NCBI GenBank assembly: GCA_002722705.1
Contig: PBMP01000074.1
Coordinates: 1 to 45,282 of the forward strand
Length of the DNA stretch: 45,282 nucleotides
Direction: 5' to 3'
Source: Pseudobdellovibrionaceae bacterium
GTDB lineage: Bacteria; Bdellovibrionota; UBA1018; UBA6935
The notes under the pieces: model-generated
The model's database searches: none
Told to the model about the DNA's origin: nothing
The model's input: only the letters and a program-made list of their open reading frames with translations
Program-made: the position numbers and the translations under genes
In this document: piece by piece, positions 1 to 8,807 of the stretch
Numbering within the stretch: the stretch's first letter is position 1
Layout: every line of letters starts with the position of its first letter

Positions 1-36
1 AAAAAAAAAAAAAAAAAAACGATCTTCAAGATTTTC
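1..36 (-). terminator. Possible weak terminator after rlmB (T19 tract)
   Basis: Just past the rlmB stop, read on the minus strand, lies a short imperfect dyad (ATCTT-G-AAGAT) followed by a run of 19 T. The U-tract is what an intrinsic terminator needs, but the stem is too short to fold well. The run also sits exactly at the window edge, so it could be a contig-end or homopolymer artefact. Confidence 0.3.
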
Positions 37-756
37 TTAACAAAAATGACTCATTAAAATTGCAGAAGCAACAGAGACATTCAATGATGTGACTTTTCCC
101 TTATTTGGAATCGTACAGACCACATCACAAAAAGATTCCGTCAAAGGCCTCATCCCTTTTTCTTCATTTCCCACCACAAGTAACCATTTTCGATCCAAGG
201 ACAGCGTTTGATACGAATCTCGGGCGTGCTCTGAAGATCCCAAAATCCAAAACCCCATATCTTTTGCAGTTCCTAAAGCGTTTTTTAAATTCGTTTCTAT
301 TGCAAAAGGAAGAACCTCAACTCCCCCACAAGAGACATCATAAACAACCGAACTCAGTGGAGCAGAGCGATGATTTGTCATCAATACTCCTTTCACACCT
401 AAAAATGCAGCTGTTCTAAATATAGCCCCCACATTCTGAGGGTCCTGCACACAATCTAGCGCTAACCAAAGTCCATCTTCTTTTGAAGCAAATAAAGACT
501 CTAAATCCACTTTCTTCTTTTCACGAACAGTCCCACTTGAACTCGCTGTTCGCCCAAAGCTTCCAGAATCTATTTTTCGTTTTCCTTTATCTGCTTTTTT
601 TTCAACTACTGTTATTGAATGAGATTTTGCCGCATTTTTAACTGCTAACCACGGCCCCTTAAGATAGTCTTCTAAGATCTCGACTCTTTCAACGTCATGA
701 GATCTCGACTCAATTGCTGCCAAAACACTATGTGGATTCGTTAATTTTAAGCTCAT
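37..756 (-). CDS. rlmB: SpoU/TrmH-family RNA 2'-O-methyltransferase (RlmB-like)
   Basis: Predicted SAM-dependent methyltransferase acting on the ribose 2'-OH of RNA, probably 23S rRNA. The 239-residue protein has all three SpoU knot motifs: DPQNVGAIFRTA at 105-116 (Asn108 and the conserved Arg114), VVGNEEKGMR at 194-203, and the knot segment from Ile216 to about 230 with Ser-Leu-Asn. The N-terminal ~90 residues form a small RNA-binding-type domain plus a Lys/Ser-rich linker. The ATG has GGAGA about 9 nt upstream. It is the last gene of a proS-pyrF-rlmB run and overlaps the end of pyrF by 29 nt, so translation is probably coupled. The family is certain. The exact target, 23S G2251 as in RlmB or another site, cannot be told from sequence. 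Confidence 0.88.
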   Translation of the reverse strand: MSLKLTNPHSVLAAIESRSHDVERVEILEDYLKGPWLAVKNAAKSHSITVVEKKADKGKRKIDSGSFGRTASSSGTVREKKKVDLESLFASKEDGLWLALDCVQDPQNVGAIFRTAAFLGVKGVLMTNHRSAPLSSVVYDVSCGGVEVLPFAIETNLKNALGTAKDMGFWILGSSEHARDSYQTLSLDRKWLLVVGNEEKGMRPLTESFCDVVCTIPNKGKVTSLNVSVASAILMSHFC

Positions 757-1447
757 TGAAAATTGTCTCCACTACTTTCTTCGGTTGATCTGATTGAGTA
801 ATTGGTCGGCCGATCACCAACAAATCAGCTCCCATTTCTTGAGCCTGACAAGGAGTCATCACCCTTTTTTGATCCCCCAAATCAAACCCTTCGGGACGAA
901 TCCCCGGAACGACTGAGGTCAGACCTGGGAAAGCTTCTTTTAATTTTTTGACCTCATATGCCGAGCAAACAATACCATCAACTCCCCACTCTTTCCCAGA
1001 CTCGAACATCGCAAATGCACTATCTTCAATTGTTTTTTGAGCTGCTCCCGCAAGTCTCAAATTGGACTGATCCCAGCTTTTCTGATCAAATGATGTCAAT
1101 ACGGAAACCCCTAGAATTTTCGGTGGTTTTCTTTCTCTTCCATAAAGATCAACAACACTTCGAATCATCTTTTCTCCTCCACTAAGATGGAGAGTAAGAT
1201 AAGAAACACCTAGCTTTAAAATAGAATAAGCTGCTTTTTGCACGGTTGTTGGTATATCGTAGAGCTTCAAATCTAAAAAGATTTCATCTCCTCGATCAAC
1301 CCGAGTCTTTACCCAAAGTGGTCCAGCAGAACAAAAAAGTTGAAGTCCAACTTTCCAAACAACAGGAAAATCCTTTAACTCTTCCATTAATTTTTCAGCC
1401 AACTGATGATTTTCAAAATCAAGTGCAACAGCAAGTTTACTTTTCAT
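728..1447 (-). CDS. pyrF: Orotidine 5'-phosphate decarboxylase
   Basis: Converts OMP to UMP, the last step of de novo pyrimidine synthesis, in the cytoplasm. The 239-residue TIM-barrel has the family signature DLKLYDIPTTV at 59-69, with the Asp-x-Lys-x-x-Asp catalytic array at Asp59, Lys61 and Asp64. It also has substrate-site residues in the opening ALDF segment and WKVG, and a phosphate-binding Arg in VVPGIRPEG near the C-terminus. The length is normal for the family. The ATG immediately follows the proS stop with no gap, and the gene overlaps rlmB by 29 nt, so the three are probably one transcript. No other pyr genes are in the window. Confidence 0.95.
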   Translation of the reverse strand: MKSKLAVALDFENHQLAEKLMEELKDFPVVWKVGLQLFCSAGPLWVKTRVDRGDEIFLDLKLYDIPTTVQKAAYSILKLGVSYLTLHLSGGEKMIRSVVDLYGRERKPPKILGVSVLTSFDQKSWDQSNLRLAGAAQKTIEDSAFAMFESGKEWGVDGIVCSAYEVKKLKEAFPGLTSVVPGIRPEGFDLGDQKRVMTPCQAQEMGADLLVIGRPITQSDQPKKVVETIFNELKINEST

Positions 1448-2932
1448 TTAATAACTCTTTGAAAAAATTACCTTAACATTTCCTTCAGGCAAAATCTTCC
1501 CCGTCGTAAAACAAGGTTGTTGAACTCGAATAGGTTTATTGGCTTCATCCAGTAAAATACAACGAGGGGTTGCCTTGAAACGCTCCTTAATTTTTTTTTC
1601 AGATTCTGCATCTAAACTCCAAGGCACCTCTACAAATCCACCTTGGTCTTTCATTAATCCCTCAAACTCTTCAAAAGAAGAGGCTTGATGAGTATGATCT
1701 TCTCTAAATTTTCTAGCCTTCTCTAAAAGATCCTTTTGCATTTGGACCAATTGAGAGCAAACCCAACGAGGAAGTTTATCCATTTTAATCGTTTGCTTTT
1801 CTGATAAATCCCTACGAGTCGCAATGACATGGTCTTGATCTAAGTCTCGTGGTCCCAATTCAATTCGAATAGGAACTCCGATCATTTCATATTCATGAAA
1901 TTTCCAACCTGGCTTTTTATTTTCATCAGCATCAAGTTCTATTTCTATAGAGTAATCTAGCTTTTTACACTCTTCCTTAATAGCATCAACGAGTTGCTGA
2001 GATTTTTCTAACAACCTCTTTTTAAGCTCTAAATCTTTGGTGGCTTTTCCAAAAACAGGAACCACAACCACATGCAAACCAGCGACTCGCGGGGGTAAAA
2101 CCAGGCCTCGATCGTCAGAATGAGTCATTACTAATCCACCAATTAACCGAGTCGAAACACCCCAACTCGTCTGATGAACGAACTTTTCTTGTCCATCGTG
2201 ATCTAAGTACTTCGTTTCGAACGCTTCGGCAAAATGAGTCGATAAATTATGAGAGGTACCAGCTTGTAATGCTTTTTTGTCTTGCATCATCGCTTCAATA
2301 CAATAAGTTCGTAATGCTCCCGCAAATTTTTCACTTTCAGTCTTAAGCCCCGCTATTACAGGAATCGCTAAAACTTCCTCTGCAAATTTTTGATACACTT
2401 TCAACATTTCGATTGTAAAAGCTTCTGATTCTTCACCGTTTTTGTGGCAAGTATGCCCTTCTTGCCACAAAAACTCTGTTGTTCTCAAAAAAAGACGCGT
2501 TCGCATTTCCCAGCGAACCACATTTGCCCATTGATTAATTTTCATCGGCAAATCTCGATACGACTGTATCCATTTAGCAAACATACTATTGATAATAGTT
2601 TCTGAGGTTGGCCGAACCACATAAGGTTCTTCAAGCTTTTTGCCTCCTGCATGAGTAACGACAGCACATTCTGGTGCGAACCCCTCAACATGCTCTGCTT
2701 CCTTTTGAAGAAAACTTTCAGGAATAAAAAGTGGAAAATACGCATTTTTAGTTTTTGTTTTTTTTATCTCATCATCCAACTGACGTTGAATTCTTTCCCA
2801 GATCGCATAACCATTGGGACGAATAACCATACAGCCCTTTACTGGACTATAATCAGCAAGTCGAGATTGAATCACAACATCTTGATACCATTGGGAAAAG
2901 TCTTTTTCTCTAGGAGTAATTTGGTCAGCCAT
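1448..2932 (-). CDS. proS: Prolyl-tRNA synthetase, archaeal/eukaryote-like type
   Basis: Charges tRNA-Pro with proline. The 494-residue protein is of the short class lacking the large editing insertion of E. coli ProS. It has the class II core: VRPTSETIINSMFAKW (motif 1 and proline/ATP region), VVRWEMRTRLFLRTTEF (motif 2), a TSWG and GLVMTHSDDRGLVLPP stretch (motif 3), then an anticodon-binding domain and a C-terminal extension. The open frame extends 12 codons upstream to a TTG. I start at the ATG because the family begins at this point (MADQITPREKDFSQWY) and the upstream stretch is Arg/Lys junk. First gene of the proS-pyrF-rlmB run, and divergent from the secreted-protein gene starting at 3036. 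Confidence 0.95.
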   Translation of the reverse strand: MADQITPREKDFSQWYQDVVIQSRLADYSPVKGCMVIRPNGYAIWERIQRQLDDEIKKTKTKNAYFPLFIPESFLQKEAEHVEGFAPECAVVTHAGGKKLEEPYVVRPTSETIINSMFAKWIQSYRDLPMKINQWANVVRWEMRTRLFLRTTEFLWQEGHTCHKNGEESEAFTIEMLKVYQKFAEEVLAIPVIAGLKTESEKFAGALRTYCIEAMMQDKKALQAGTSHNLSTHFAEAFETKYLDHDGQEKFVHQTSWGVSTRLIGGLVMTHSDDRGLVLPPRVAGLHVVVVPVFGKATKDLELKKRLLEKSQQLVDAIKEECKKLDYSIEIELDADENKKPGWKFHEYEMIGVPIRIELGPRDLDQDHVIATRRDLSEKQTIKMDKLPRWVCSQLVQMQKDLLEKARKFREDHTHQASSFEEFEGLMKDQGGFVEVPWSLDAESEKKIKERFKATPRCILLDEANKPIRVQQPCFTTGKILPEGNVKVIFSKSY

Positions 2933-3035
2933 AGACGCCACTCTATTCCGTTTCTCTCTTAGTCGCAAGAATCAATAAATCCAGATACTCGATTTAAAAT
3001 TTTCATGCTAACCATCTTATATCAAAGGAATTAAA

Positions 3036-3749
3036 ATGAAATTATTCTCAATCTACATTTTCAGTCTGCTTTTAACTCATCCAATCAAAGCCGAAACTTT
3101 CTCAACTGAAGCCCGCCTGGGAATCCCCGCATTTCTTCAAAGTAAAAGTGACCCTAGCAAAATTAGCAACGATTACCTTCCCTATTTAAACAATGGCAGA
3201 ATTTTTACTTCACCAATTGAACACCCCTATAAACGAACCATTGCAATCGAAGGATATACTATTATGCGTCTTCCGCTTAAGGAAGTGTTTGAAACTGGGG
3301 TTAATTTTGATCAATTTGCAGAAATGGGGATGCCTGGAGTAACCAAAAGTGTGATTGTCACTCACTCAAGCTACGAATCTCCTGGGCTTGCTTGGTTTGA
3401 AATGAGGCAATTTGGATTTGCTTCCCGCCATTACGTTGAATTTCAATTGAAAAAAAAGCATGATTCAGCTCATTCTTCTTGGACTTTGTCAAATCCAGAC
3501 TCGCTGAGTTACCACTCAAAGTACGGGTATCTTGCTAACAAACCTAAAATCCAAGGACTTTTTGGATCATGGTATGTTAAATCGCTTGACCCTGACAAAA
3601 ATGGAAATCCGCGAACCTTTGTCCGCTACTTCATTAAAACGCAATTCAAAAAAATTGTTCCTGGTTTCATTATTAATCGAATTTTTAAAAAAAATCTCCC
3701 TGATGACGTAAAAACGATCATTAAAAACATAGAAAATGCAGCTCGATGA
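3036..3749 (+). CDS. Secreted protein, possibly START/SRPBCC-like
   Basis: The 237-residue protein has a clear signal peptide (Lys3, hydrophobic core to about residue 15, likely cleavage after KAE near 20), so it is exported to the periplasm or outside. Later segments alternate beta-like stretches with Trp/Tyr. The C-terminus (GSWYVKSLDP, then VRYFIKTQFKKIVPGFIINR and an amphipathic helix) resembles the end of START/SRPBCC-type lipid-binding proteins, but this is by eye only and no catalytic motif is present. A good AAGGA lies 6 nt before the ATG. The stop is 29 nt before ntrY, so the gene may be co-transcribed with it. Function unknown. Confidence 0.6.
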   Translation: MKLFSIYIFSLLLTHPIKAETFSTEARLGIPAFLQSKSDPSKISNDYLPYLNNGRIFTSPIEHPYKRTIAIEGYTIMRLPLKEVFETGVNFDQFAEMGMPGVTKSVIVTHSSYESPGLAWFEMRQFGFASRHYVEFQLKKKHDSAHSSWTLSNPDSLSYHSKYGYLANKPKIQGLFGSWYVKSLDPDKNGNPRTFVRYFIKTQFKKIVPGFIINRIFKKNLPDDVKTIIKNIENAAR

Positions 3750-3778
3750 GAGGCTATTTTTAGGTTAAGTTAGAGGGA

Positions 3779-6094
3779 ATGAGTCAATTTTCCGAAATCA
3801 GAAAACGCCTCTCTAGACGATCTTCTAAAAGAAAGTACAAAAGAGAGACACCATTAAAACCTGAAGAAGTAAGAAAACGAAAAAGAGAGAGAGGACTGAT
3901 CGTTTTTCTTTCAATCCTCTTTATTTCTCTCACTTTGACAGAACTTCGTCTTTCAAAAATTTCTGATTCACTCCCTTTCGCTACTTCGATTTTCTTTTTT
4001 GGAATCTTGAATTTAAACCTTTTTATCCTCACCGGACTATTTTGGCTTATTTTTAGAAACCTTGGGAAACTCCTCATCGAGAGACGAAGAAAGGTTTTAG
4101 GTTCTCGCCTTAAAACAAAATTAGTCGCAGCTTTTCTTGGGTTTTCAATTATTCCAACATTAGCTCTCTTTATTATTAGCTCTGCATACATTAATTCAAG
4201 TTTTGACAAATGGTTCAGTATCAAAGTTCAAAACACCTTAAAAACTTCCTTAGAAATCACTCGCACCTATTATTTAAACGTCCAAAAAAACGCGACTCAC
4301 TTCGCGGGTCACATTGCTAATAAATTTGAAAAAAAATACACAACCTATCTGAAACATAAAGAAATCAGTAAATTTTTAACTCAACAAAAAAATCAACTCG
4401 CACTCGATAGTCTCGAGTATTACTCGTCTCCTTTTAATAACAGAATTTTATCTCAAAGTGACTATAAAGAAAATTTTTCAATTGAATTCCCACGACTTCC
4501 TTTTCAAAGCTTAAACGAAGCATTTAATGGAAAATCAACACACATCATACAACATATCGGTAAAGGAGATTTAATTCGATGTTTATCTCCTGTACGTCGA
4601 AATAAAAAAGTGGTTGGAATTATCGTAGTTAATACTTATATCCCTGTTAGTTTAGTCAATAAAGTTGGAAAAATTGCAAACGTTTTTGATGACTACCAAG
4701 AAACGAACCCTCTTCAAGCTCCAATTAAATCAATTTATTTTATTATTTTAATTATGATTACTTTGGTTATTTTATTCGTTGCAGTATGGGTTGGTTTATT
4801 TCTAGCCAAAGAACTCACCGATCCAGTAGAGAGACTAGTCGTCGGTGCACACGAAGTCGGAGCAGGAAATTTGGATGTCCACATTGAAGGAAGGGGTCAT
4901 GATGAAATTTCTGTTCTCATTGATTCTTTCAACTCAATGATTCAAGACTTAAGAGAAAATAGAAGACAACTTATTCAAACAGGAGGAGATCTCGATCGTA
5001 GAAAAAGACAGCTAGAAGCCGTTCTTGCAAATATTGGAACAGGAGTTTTAGTTGTCGATTCATCTGGAAAAATAAGTACTTTCAATAGAGCGGCATCAAA
5101 ACTACTTAAAAGAAAAAAAAATGAAATGGAAGGAAAACCTTTTCAAAAGGTTTTACAAGATGACCTAAAGTCAATCAGTGATGTTATTCAGGAATCCCTT
5201 ATCACCATGTCTGAAGGTGAAAAACAAGGTGTCCTTAAACCTTCAATTATTCAGTGGAACCATCAATATGAAAATGAACTACAGTCACTCACAGCAATCG
5301 CTACTCCAATCCGTGAACCGAGTCTAAAAAGCGGAGTGGTCGTTGTCATTGATGACATGACTCATATCGTAAAATCGCAAAGAGAAGTGGCCTGGAGAGA
5401 AGTGGCACGCAGAATTGCTCACGAAATCAAAAACCCATTAACACCAATAAAACTTTCTGCACAACGACTACAAAGACGTCTCAGTCATCTTTCTGGAAAA
5501 GATGCAGAAATAACAAAAGAATGTACAGAAACGATCGTAAGACAAACTGATGAACTTAAAGAAATGGTAAATGAATTTTCTCAATTTGCACGACTCCCTG
5601 AAACTGCACTTGTCAGAGGATCCTTAAATACTATTATTCAACAAGCAATTCAGCTTTTTGTACAAGCTCATCCACAGGTAATATTCGAACTTAATTTAGA
5701 ACAAAGGCTTCCCGAGTTTGACTTCGATCCTGACCAAATCAAACGAGTCATCACAAATCTTCTTGATAATGCCGTTGCCGCCGTACTAGAAAAAAAACAA
5801 AAAAATGGAAAAATTCATATCGAAACTCATTTTAATGAAAAATTAAAAATAGCCGTTCTTTCAATTATGGATAACGGCCCAGGAATTTCAAAAGAAGTCT
5901 TAAGTCGTCTATTTGAACCTTATTTTTCAACAAAAAAAGAGGGTACTGGTTTAGGACTTGCCATAGCAAAAAGAATTATTAATGACCACGATGGATATAT
6001 TCGTGCTCAATCTGAAAATCAAGAAGGAACTCGCTTTATCATAGAGCTTCCTACGACCATGAAACATATCTCTTTGGAAAAAAAGGAGTCATAG
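3779..6094 (+). CDS. ntrY: NtrY-type membrane sensor histidine kinase
   Basis: Senses an unknown signal at the membrane and phosphorylates the adjacent regulator. In 771 residues: a basic N-terminal tail, transmembrane helices at about 39-57, 67-93 and 112-138, an extracytoplasmic domain at about 139-317, a fourth helix at 318-343, then HAMP (344-395), PAS (about 410-530), HisKA with His548 (VARRIAHEIKNPLTPIKLS), and HATPase with N-box (ITNLLDNAVAA), DNGPGIS and GTGLGLAIAKRII. This order is that of NtrY. The ATG is preceded directly by AGAGGGA, an unusually tight spacing, but no other start exists nearby. The stop abuts the ntrX ATG. There is no glnA, amt or nif gene nearby, so nitrogen control is not shown by context. 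Confidence 0.9.
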   Translation: MSQFSEIRKRLSRRSSKRKYKRETPLKPEEVRKRKRERGLIVFLSILFISLTLTELRLSKISDSLPFATSIFFFGILNLNLFILTGLFWLIFRNLGKLLIERRRKVLGSRLKTKLVAAFLGFSIIPTLALFIISSAYINSSFDKWFSIKVQNTLKTSLEITRTYYLNVQKNATHFAGHIANKFEKKYTTYLKHKEISKFLTQQKNQLALDSLEYYSSPFNNRILSQSDYKENFSIEFPRLPFQSLNEAFNGKSTHIIQHIGKGDLIRCLSPVRRNKKVVGIIVVNTYIPVSLVNKVGKIANVFDDYQETNPLQAPIKSIYFIILIMITLVILFVAVWVGLFLAKELTDPVERLVVGAHEVGAGNLDVHIEGRGHDEISVLIDSFNSMIQDLRENRRQLIQTGGDLDRRKRQLEAVLANIGTGVLVVDSSGKISTFNRAASKLLKRKKNEMEGKPFQKVLQDDLKSISDVIQESLITMSEGEKQGVLKPSIIQWNHQYENELQSLTAIATPIREPSLKSGVVVVIDDMTHIVKSQREVAWREVARRIAHEIKNPLTPIKLSAQRLQRRLSHLSGKDAEITKECTETIVRQTDELKEMVNEFSQFARLPETALVRGSLNTIIQQAIQLFVQAHPQVIFELNLEQRLPEFDFDPDQIKRVITNLLDNAVAAVLEKKQKNGKIHIETHFNEKLKIAVLSIMDNGPGISKEVLSRLFEPYFSTKKEGTGLGLAIAKRIINDHDGYIRAQSENQEGTRFIIELPTTMKHISLEKKES

Positions 6095-7468
6095 ATGCCC
6101 AAAAAAATACTTGTAATCGATGATGAAAAAAGCATTTTAGACTCTCTTAAGGGGGCTCTCTCAGATGAAGGCTATGAAGTAAAAACTGCACTGAGTGGCA
6201 AAGAAGGTATTCATTTGTTAAAAACCTTTCTACCAGATTTGACTTTACTAGATATATGGATGCCTGAAATGGATGGTTTAGATGTATTAAAAAAAATAAA
6301 ATCCATTCATCAAGACCATGAAATAATTATGATGTCCGGACATGGAACAATTGAAACAGCCGTAAAATCTACAAAACTAGGTGCTTTTGATTTTATTGAA
6401 AAACCGCTTTCATTAGAAAAACTCCTTGTTATGATTTACAACGCTCTAAAGTCCAAGGCTCTCAAGTCAGAAAATTCAGAACTTAGAAATAAAGTTGATC
6501 AAACCTCAGAGTTGATTACAGTTAGTCCATTGATGAAAAATATTAAAACTTTAATCACTCAGGTTGCCCCTACATCGGGATCTGTTCTCATTACAGGAGA
6601 AAATGGAACAGGAAAAGAAGTTGTCGCTAGAAATATTCATATTCACAGCAAACGATCAAATCAACCTTTCATAGAAGTAAACTGTGCTGCAATACCTGAA
6701 GAATTAATTGAAAGTGAACTCTTTGGACATGAAAAAGGAGCATTCACAGGTGCTACACAAATGAGAAGAGGAAAATTTGACCTTGCAGATGAAGGCACTC
6801 TTTTTCTAGATGAAATTGGAGATATGTCTTTAAAAACTCAAGCAAAAGTACTTAGAATTTTACAAGAACAAACTTTTGAGAGGGTTGGTGGCTCTCAAAC
6901 ACATTCAGTGAACGTAAGAATTGTTGCTGCAACAAACAAAGATCTCATTTCCGAAATTGAAAAAGGAAATTTCCGAGCAGATCTTTTTTATCGCCTCAAT
7001 GTTATTCCATTTAAAATTCCTCCTCTTAAAAACAGAATAGAAGACATTCCAGCCCTTACTCAGCACTTCGTAGAAAAATACTGTGAACAAAATGGAAAAC
7101 CTATTAGAACCATCACAAAAGAAGCAATGGAGTGCCTCCTCCTTCATGATTGGCCCGGTAACGTAAGAGAATTAAAAAATTTAGTAGAAAGAATGCTTAT
7201 TTTAACAACCCCTGACCAAGAAGGAAAACCTATTACCGAGGAAACTATTAAACCTTTATTAGGGGACACAACAAATTCTTCAACACACCCTTTTGAATTT
7301 TCTTCTTCTTTAAAACTAAAAGATGCACGACAAAATTTCGAAAAACAGTTCATCATTCAAAAATTAAAAGAAAATAATGGAAACATTTCAAAAACAGCTC
7401 AGTCCTTAGGAATAGAACGAAGCTACCTTCACAGAAAACTAAAAGCTTATGGTATTGAAACTCACTAG
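6095..7468 (+). CDS. ntrX: NtrX-type sigma-54-dependent response regulator
   Basis: Phospho-activated enhancer-binding protein that remodels sigma-54 RNA polymerase. The 457 residues comprise a receiver domain (acidic IDDE, phospho-acceptor Asp53 in [11 protein letters not shown], Lys of IEKP near 103), an AAA+ domain (Walker A GENGTGKE at 168-175, GAFTGA sigma-54 loop at 215-220, Walker B LFLDEIGD at 236-243, a VAATN segment, and arginine finger region [11 protein letters not shown]), and a C-terminal Fis-type helix-turn-helix ([21 protein letters not shown]). The ATG directly follows the ntrY stop and its AAGGAG lies within the ntrY 3' end, so the pair is translationally coupled. I did not find a convincing -24/-12 promoter in the window. 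Confidence 0.93.
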   Translation: MPKKILVIDDEKSILDSLKGALSDEGYEVKTALSGKEGIHLLKTFLPDLTLLDIWMPEMDGLDVLKKIKSIHQDHEIIMMSGHGTIETAVKSTKLGAFDFIEKPLSLEKLLVMIYNALKSKALKSENSELRNKVDQTSELITVSPLMKNIKTLITQVAPTSGSVLITGENGTGKEVVARNIHIHSKRSNQPFIEVNCAAIPEELIESELFGHEKGAFTGATQMRRGKFDLADEGTLFLDEIGDMSLKTQAKVLRILQEQTFERVGGSQTHSVNVRIVAATNKDLISEIEKGNFRADLFYRLNVIPFKIPPLKNRIEDIPALTQHFVEKYCEQNGKPIRTITKEAMECLLLHDWPGNVRELKNLVERMLILTTPDQEGKPITEETIKPLLGDTTNSSTHPFEFSSSLKLKDARQNFEKQFIIQKLKENNGNISKTAQSLGIERSYLHRKLKAYGIETH

Positions 7469-8807
7469 TATATTGTTACTTGGCTTGCTTACGGGCTGTC
7501 AAACATCAAAAAAAAATTTTAGTCCATCAGGATTAAATAACTTTAAATCGTTTTTAAGGAAAACTATTAATGTAAAATGCTCTGTTCCCGGAGGCTGCAA
7601 AGACCTACCCATAGGAATGGTCGTTTCTCTTTTAAATCATAAAAAAACAAAATCAGAAGAAGATGAGTTTGAATATGATAGATGCACTGGTTTTTTTATT
7701 GGACCTGATACAGTTGCAACAAACGCCCACTGTCTACCTACCGATATACAAAAAAACCATTCCGACTGCAAAGGCCGCATTTTTTTTAATCTTCCAAATG
7801 AAAAAAATAAAATTTATGAATGTCAAAAAATTATTACTGTATCTAACCTAAAAAAAAACATAGTTACTGAACCCCAAGATTATACTTTTTTTAAAGTTGA
7901 TTCAAAATACTCTGGGTCACCTTACACTATTTCTAGAGAAGGATTTCCAGATAATCAATGGTACAACACCTACACAATAAATCCTAAACAAAACAACGAA
8001 CTCTCCGGAGAGTTGGTAAAAAAAAGATGTAAATCAGTTTTAAAATCAGCTTTTATGCCAGAATACCAAAATACCTTTAGTCCAATTGTTGCTTTTGGGG
8101 ATTGTGAAATTATCCAAGGAAACTCGGGCTCACCCATAATAAAAAATGGAAAAGTAAGAGGACTCATACAAACAAACGGAGATAGAAATATTCTTTCACT
8201 GCTTGTAAAAGATTTATCAAAAATTCAGGTTGCGCATTTATCTGGAGGATCTTCTTTCACTTGTATTCCTACACCTAATGAACCCTTTTCAAAAAGATCA
8301 GAATGCACAGTTAAAAATCCAGGTTCTTTTTTTAAAGGAAACGAACTCAATGGATTTAAAATTATTGAACCCAAAAAAATTAGAAAAAAAATTCAACAAA
8401 GCACCCTTCGATTCAGAAAGGATAATTCAGAAATGCTTATTTGGATGCTTGGTCCAGATTTAAAATTTAAAACACATAGCAGTGCCCAAGGCGTTATTTT
8501 TTCTCTCAAGCCTGAATGCATTAGAGGAGAACGTCTACCTTTTTGGGAAACAATACGTAGAAAATCCGTTGGAAAACTTTACTTCAATCAACCTATTTGG
8601 AAATTTGAAATGTCGTTCAACCGCTATCTTCAAGGGAGATTTCAAATTGAAAAAATAGAAGAACAAAAATCCTTACTGAATATTAACTTAGAAATGCTAG
8701 AAAAAACAGGAGTAACATCCTATTCTCTAAAAGAACCCAATACTGAAGAACTTTTTTATAGTGATTCAATCTCTTTTTGTGAAGAATCATCACTATCAGG
8801 CTTGTGA
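7449..8807 (+). CDS. Trypsin-like serine protease lipoprotein
   Basis: Predicted envelope-anchored serine protease of 452 residues. The N-terminus is a lipoprotein signal with a canonical lipobox, LLTG then Cys17. A chymotrypsin-fold domain follows with an apparent triad: His94 in ATNAHC, Asp144 in PQDYTFF, and Ser226 in GNSGSP. Several cysteines (79, 95, 107, 125, 193, 219) could form disulfides. The region after about 290 is a beta-rich domain I do not recognise. The ATG overlaps the last 20 nt of ntrX, so it may be made with NtrYX and act in the same envelope-stress circuit; that is inference. The 3' end overlaps rmuC, on the opposite strand, by 52 bp. Confidence 0.75.
   Translation: MVLKLTSILLLGLLTGCQTSKKNFSPSGLNNFKSFLRKTINVKCSVPGGCKDLPIGMVVSLLNHKKTKSEEDEFEYDRCTGFFIGPDTVATNAHCLPTDIQKNHSDCKGRIFFNLPNEKNKIYECQKIITVSNLKKNIVTEPQDYTFFKVDSKYSGSPYTISREGFPDNQWYNTYTINPKQNNELSGELVKKRCKSVLKSAFMPEYQNTFSPIVAFGDCEIIQGNSGSPIIKNGKVRGLIQTNGDRNILSLLVKDLSKIQVAHLSGGSSFTCIPTPNEPFSKRSECTVKNPGSFFKGNELNGFKIIEPKKIRKKIQQSTLRFRKDNSEMLIWMLGPDLKFKTHSSAQGVIFSLKPECIRGERLPFWETIRRKSVGKLYFNQPIWKFEMSFNRYLQGRFQIEKIEEQKSLLNINLEMLEKTGVTSYSLKEPNTEELFYSDSISFCEESSLSGL

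Noticed and set aside
2933-2968. Upstream TTG extension of proS by 12 codons
   Set aside because: No ribosome site and the added residues are not family-like; the ATG at 2932 matches the usual ProS start.
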